From the NCBI RefSeq assembly GCF_014529535.1, contig NW_023503608.1:4836001-4900000 (forward strand): DNA of 64,000 bases, in the 5' to 3' direction. Numbering within the stretch: the first letter of the stretch is position 1; each line of letters opens with the position of its first letter. A program made the position numbers and the translations under genes. The stretch comes from Bradysia coprophila (taxonomy: Eukaryota; Arthropoda; Insecta; Diptera; Sciaridae). The notes under the pieces were generated by a model. It had not been told where the DNA came from. It saw only the letters and a program-made list of their open reading frames with translations, and ran no database searches. This document shows, one piece after another, positions 58,601 through 64,000 of this stretch.

Positions 58601-61600
58601 TTCCATACGACAAAAAAAAATCAAAAACGAAAACTTAAACGCAATACAATGCTGATGTTTGTATGTGATAAATTGCTCTGTAATTATTATAAAACATTTT
58701 ATAAACAAACTGGCTATTTAAATATAAATAATTTTCTGCGTACAGCAATAATCATGTATATTCACCACACAAACGATAAACGAATATTTTCTTAAATATA
58801 TTTTTTTTTAATTCAATTTTATCGGCAAGTAGTAGTGTGTTGGTGATATGGTTTTGAAACTGATGGAGGTCTGAAATAAAAACTGTCATCGTGTTTAATT
58901 AGACACATAGCTGAGTAAAACTATACTATATACGTGTGTGCTGTGCATACAATATATGTTTCGATTTATAGTGATTGTATGATTGTATTGTTCAATATAT
59001 TCGTAACACACATCCATATAAATGCGAAAAAAGTAATGAACGAAAATCTGGCAACAATTCAAAATCCCACTAAAAAATGTTGAGAAATGTTGCTTGAAGC
59101 GAATAATGATTGAAATATCTATATAAAGAGTATAGTAAACATCATAAAAAATTATTAAATTAAAATTGTTTAGCTTGGGATCTCTAATATAATATGTAGG
59201 TTCTTTGATACGAATATTTAACGATTAATACGTTCGTTTCTTCATGTAAATTAATAACATTCTGCTTAGCAAATTGGAAAATATGCAAATTCCGATTCGA
59301 ATTTACAATTATTGTCGGGTTCATTTGTAGCGAGAAAATGTAAACGACAATATATTTCGCTCTGACAGAGCGCCGGCAATAACAGTTGACATTGGATAGA
59401 TAATGAATATAATACAAAGTTTCACATTTATTTTGATTTTTTCCCTTATCTAATCTATTAAATAATGGCCATTTAATGAAAGTAATAACTTCTTCATTTA
59501 TTTTCGATTTTGATTTTTTTTTGTTTAGTCCATTTTTTTATCAGAACTTAATTTTGTCGATGTATTGCGACTAGCTCTAGACATTCGGTTCGTGAGTTTA
59601 TAATTTCGATTCAGTTTCACATGCAGGTATTATATCGAGGAAAATATATTGTTTTCTAGTGCGTGTTAATAGAAGTGTAATTACATTCGGTGAATTGAAT
59701 GCGCAAGGACTGAGGCATGCGCATTTTATATATCAATTTTTTGTCGGAGAATTATATTTTGTCAAGATGCATCTCAATCGTGATTTTGTGTTAGTCTCAC
59801 TGCTATTGTGTATGTCTTGATGTTTGAGCAGTTTTGAGAGTCATTTTAATATAAATTCAATGATGTGGTAGGCGTGCAAAGAAAAAAATTAAATAGCAAT
59901 CGGTTGAACCGTTACGGTTCTACGTGTTGATGTGTATGCATCGAAAAGTTGCTATGTTCGTTCGCAGCGAAAATACGTTCTCAGGCTATTTCGGAATTAG
60001 TATATGATTACAGGTGTGACAACAACCGGAAAGCCTCCACTTGATGTAATGCAAGTCTTCGGCGGATCGCAAAAAATACGGAATCCAACTTTCGGGTGCA
60101 GCGTTCGATCTGTACCACTTTTATAGAATTAATGGAATGTGGTGAACATTCATGTTATATGTTGGAAGAGTATTTCAACACTGCAAAATGTTTATTGAAA
60201 TCGTTAGTGCTTCGATTAAAGTGAACTTGCGCTGCACTCAAATTCACCCGAAACCTGGGTTTAATGTGTTTTTACGGATTTACATTACCTTCAGCAGTTT
60301 AAAATGCTTTGGTATATCCGGAATTCCGTTGAAGACATACTTCGAAATTATCCTACGGATTTTCTTTTAAGCCAATAGATTGTGGTTTTGAGCACTATTT
60401 CAGAGAACTCTCAATGATTGACGCTGTCGGCAAGTCGGTCACTTCTGTCACTTCACCGAACAATATTTTCATGGACAATTAGATCGAAAATTTAATTTAC
60501 TAACAAATGATTTTTAAATTTCGTATCTCAAAAGACCGACTCGAAGGCAGTGCCATAGCTGATTTTTGCGGTACTGACGATTTCCACAATCTATCTTTGT
60601 AGATCTATGTAGCCGCTGCATACAATCGAATTCACGATTAGGCTACCAACAATATGTTTTTGACGGCTTCACAGCACCTACAGTTAGCACATCTGGTACT
60701 TCTGCTCTTTATCGAATTTTCTGATCTTTAGTACAAAATCTTTTACTTCATTTCTTATGACACTTTATTTAGATAAAGTAAGACTAGTCAGACAGGATTA
60801 CTTATTTTGGTCACCGTTGTTAATGACAAATGACTAGAGGTGTGTCTGAAAGGTACTTTCTGCTTTTAATTGGTTATTTTCATTTTTTCCCTTACGTTGA
60901 CCGACCTAAAAAGTCTTCAAATCCAAGTACTAGCTTATTATTTTCAGTGTGGTAATAAGTACGTCCAACAGGTGTTTCGATTTAAAATTTGAAAACCGAA
61001 TTTAAATTGCATTTTCACTAAATTAATATCATTTACTCAATTTACAATCCGTTTCAACTGTTTGAATTCAATTAAATGTAATTGCAATTCAATTGACATT
61101 TTCAAACATTCAACTGTTTTGTTTTATACGGATTTTATATTTAATTTCCACTGTCATAATGTGTAGCTGCTACACGGAAGAGAGCCGCGGCTCAATGTTA
61201 ATACCCTTTTCAGTTAATGGTATTATTTATAATGTGAATATATAAATGCAGTGATGATGTTCGAACAATACAGTCACACTGCAATTTCAAAATGAATTCA
61301 TTCATTCAGTTTGATGACTTAATCTGCCGGGACATTGCATTATATAACAGTTTCATGGAGTATGTATATAATACCATTATATGCAAATGCGATTTTATTC
61401 GTACAATAATCACCGGTCAACAGAATATAATCCAGTTAAAAGCACTCATCGCATAACCACTTCATTTGTTCCGATTGTACTAATTATTTTTGTTTATCTC
61501 ATCCGATGCTTCAAACAAAGCATTTTTTTTCGTAACACTCTAGATGTGCTTATTATATAGTCAACAGTCAGACTGACAAAATATGATGTAATGCTAGTTT

Positions 61601-64000
61601 GAGTTTTGGACTATATGGTTGGTTATCTTAATCTCACAGGTTTCGATGCATAGGGTGCATAGGATTCTTATACTCACATAAGATTTTAAATTATATCCGT
61701 AGTATTGTGATAGAAAAACTCGTTTCGAGTTGTCAGCACTTCATTATTTTTGCGGTCTAATTTCCTGTGAATAACTCTGGTAAATATCCATGAAATGTCA
61801 TAGAAGTGAAGTTGGTTCACAAAAAATAAAGCGTTGACATTTGTAATTTTATGACGAAATGTACTGGGAATGTAAGGAACTATACAAAAATCTATTATAT
61901 TTGAGCTTTAGTTTACAAGCAGCATTTCCCTGTAGACCAAAATGTCTTTACCAATATAAACGACTATACGGCACAATTCACTAACATTCTACGTATGGGA
62001 ACAATGACAATACTGATGGGTTGCTAGTCTATCAATTTTCCTTTATTTTTCCTGTTTTTATTTTCGTAAAGTCTCAACTGTCAATTAACACGACCCACGG
62101 GTAAGGATAGTGTACATTTCAACTCTGATTGTTTCCTATTCGTTACAAGCTCGCTGGCAAAGAATTTTGTCATTTCCAATGCAGACGAGATCTTTGCACA
62201 ACACCTTACAAATGTTTCACAGACTCACCTACTGCCATGTTAAGAGCATCCTCAAAGTCTCTTTCGGTAAAAATTTGACAGATGACTGAAACATTTGTTT
62301 TGCGTTCCAACGGTATAAAAAAGAAAAATGAAACTGTACGTTGAGGATGCTCTAAGCCGATAAATACAAGGCTTTGCATTGTTTGTGTGGTTTGGAGAGC
62401 TTTCGGGCTTTAAGTTTCTTTTGAATTCCATTGAAAAAGTAGAATATATCAGTGGAGTACAAAATAGGCTCAAAGCTCTCGAAAGTTCTTAAAAGAGAAA
62501 AAGTCAATATGGGGATTTGGCTTAATACGGCAGCCTAATCTTTCAATGTCGTTAATTTTTTTTAGAAACTTCCCAAACGAATAATTGAAAAATCTGATCT
62601 TTCATGATCTTTCTACTCATGCTACCATTGAACTTCAATGATAATTTGATTTAGTTGGAAAACCTGCGATGTGATCACTAAATTTCGGTAACGTAATTCG
62701 ATACCAACTCCTCAAAAACTATACTCTGCTCCTCGTCTCATTGCGTGTTGTGTTAATTAAATAAAAATAAAAATTGAGTTATTTATTAATGTAACACAAA
62801 ACCTTTCAACTAATATCAACGATTATAATCAGTAATGTAAATCAATCAATGGAAACTGAAACATTTTATTGATTAAACGACCGAACCAAAAATAGTGTAA
62901 CTCAATTTCAGTGCTAAAAATACTATCATAATACCTCGGCGCTCGTTTTGTTTCGATTTAAATATAATTGTCATGGACATAAAGCGTATAATATTAGAGT
63001 GTCAAGTTTGTGTATACACATTTCGTACAAGATAAGGCCGATGTTGTTATCTAATTTTTAGCCACTGGATAAAATGTTTTCCACTTTCGTTTTACAAGAT
63101 AATTTTTGTTGTGACGTCGTCGAAATAACTTCTGATTACAGATTTATTTCACAGCTTCAGTTCGATTACCCCAACATTCTACAGTCGACTTTCTCTGTCC
63201 CAGTTATGAAATATGAAATTAGTTCAAGAAAAAAAAAGAGTTTCTGTTCTATGAATGGATAATACACAAAAAAAAAGTTGAAGAAGAAAAATCCGCACCG
63301 AAAGATTTACTTGATAGGAATTTATATGAAGTTATTTATGGTCTTTTGATTTCAATTCTAAACCATTCCATCTCGTTTACAAAAACCATTTGCCCCATTG
63401 AAAAATATCTCAAACTATGATATATATCAATGTAATGGTGTGTGGTATATGTTTTGTAACCGTATTTCAGTGTTGCTTGCCGTTTTGTTTGTTATCTCTT
63501 ATGTGGGGCCTTTGTATACACATGTATTGTAACATCAACTGTGTGGTAGATTTCTCTCTTTTAGTTTATTATATGAAAATGTTTTTTTTTGTTTTATTTT
63601 TACTATAAGTTTTTGTTCACACGCTTGGTAAGATATTTTTCCATGCCCGTAATGTAAGTTCGTAAGTTGCGGTCGTTAACATTTGGTTTGTGTAACAATT
63701 TTTTTTACATTTAACTCGTCTTCATCTTGAGAAAAGGAAAAAAATGAATATTTTTGCTTGTTGATATACTTTATACAATAATCGCAACACAGTGCGGTTG
63801 AAACATTCTCTAATATTTGTACATTCACCACGAACTGCTGATTATACAAATGCGGTTGAAAAATTGTTTGTTTTTTTCGGTTTTCAGATTAGATATGTAG
63901 ATTTAAGCAAATAATGTCGATACGACAAAACCGTGCATTTTCCTTCTTGATTTTTATCAATTCCTTTCAATAATCAGTTCGATTGCAAGCAATTCATTTA
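52627..64000 (+). other. Probable long first intron, no exons seen
   Basis: Very AT-rich, with long T-rich runs on the plus strand (for example 53580-54150). The open frames here are short, lack homology I can see, and have the composition of their surroundings. One MITE-like inverted repeat is at 62240-62355 (TTAAGAGCATCCTCAA and TTGAGGATGCTCTAA). I find no convincing tRNA, microRNA precursor or coding exon. Confidence 0.45.

Noticed and set aside
52627-64000. Short open frames in the AT-rich right end as exons
   Set aside because: No splice framing, no homology, composition same as surroundings.
1-64000. CRISPR array, tRNA or rRNA genes, retrovirus-like or Polinton elements
   Set aside because: No regularly spaced repeat array, no cloverleaf I could support, and no capsid, envelope or integrase-type coding found; the only retroelement is the LINE fragment.

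Overview
The window looks like nuclear DNA of an insect. It is AT-rich, most introns are 50-75 nt, and it holds an insect ionotropic chemoreceptor plus Git, Elp2, Dnal4, hobbit (BLTP2) and mRpL50 with typical animal exon structures. The repeat-rich, MITE-rich style suggests a lower (nematoceran) fly, but that is inference; no single sequence here proves the species.

Layout. 1-2,013: 3' part of an ionotropic receptor (+). 3,276-17,693: tandem array of five C2H2 zinc-finger genes, all on the minus strand and all intact by my reading. Each joins an unrecognised, highly conserved N-terminal domain to 9 or 11 fingers, and each has the same promoter palindrome TTGTTGATCAACAA 83-100 bp upstream of its ATG. 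18,664-21,477: Elp2 (+). Its last exon exists twice, and the two copies flank a sixth, broken zinc-finger copy (21,488-22,450). 22,603-23,395: a dispersed repeat and a 5'-truncated LINE. 24,063-24,824: a strongly divergent, intron-bearing H2A-type histone with a repeated acidic tail. 27,288-29,248: Dnal4 (+). 31,256-36,908: Git (-). 38,207-48,652: hobbit/BLTP2 (+), 16 exons, 2,264 residues. 49,844-50,459: mRpL50 (-). 50,575-51,076: an unrecognised 82-residue protein (-). 52,558-52,626: first coding exon of an unrecognised gene (+) behind an upstream ORF. The remaining 11.4 kb is probably its first intron.

Most intergenic space and several introns hold short inverted-repeat elements. At least three have 8-bp target duplications (hAT-like), one has TA ends (Tc1/mariner-like), one has a 5-bp duplication, and several are long fold-backs.

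The zinc-finger array is the most unusual part. The paralogues keep one promoter module and one N-terminal domain, while finger number, finger-2 contact residues and intron content vary. That pattern resembles lineage-specific expansions of DNA-binding repressors such as ZAD or KRAB fingers, but the N-terminal domain is neither. The remaining genes are housekeeping genes with unrelated roles: tRNA wobble modification, dynein, Arf/PAK signalling, lipid transfer and mitochondrial translation.
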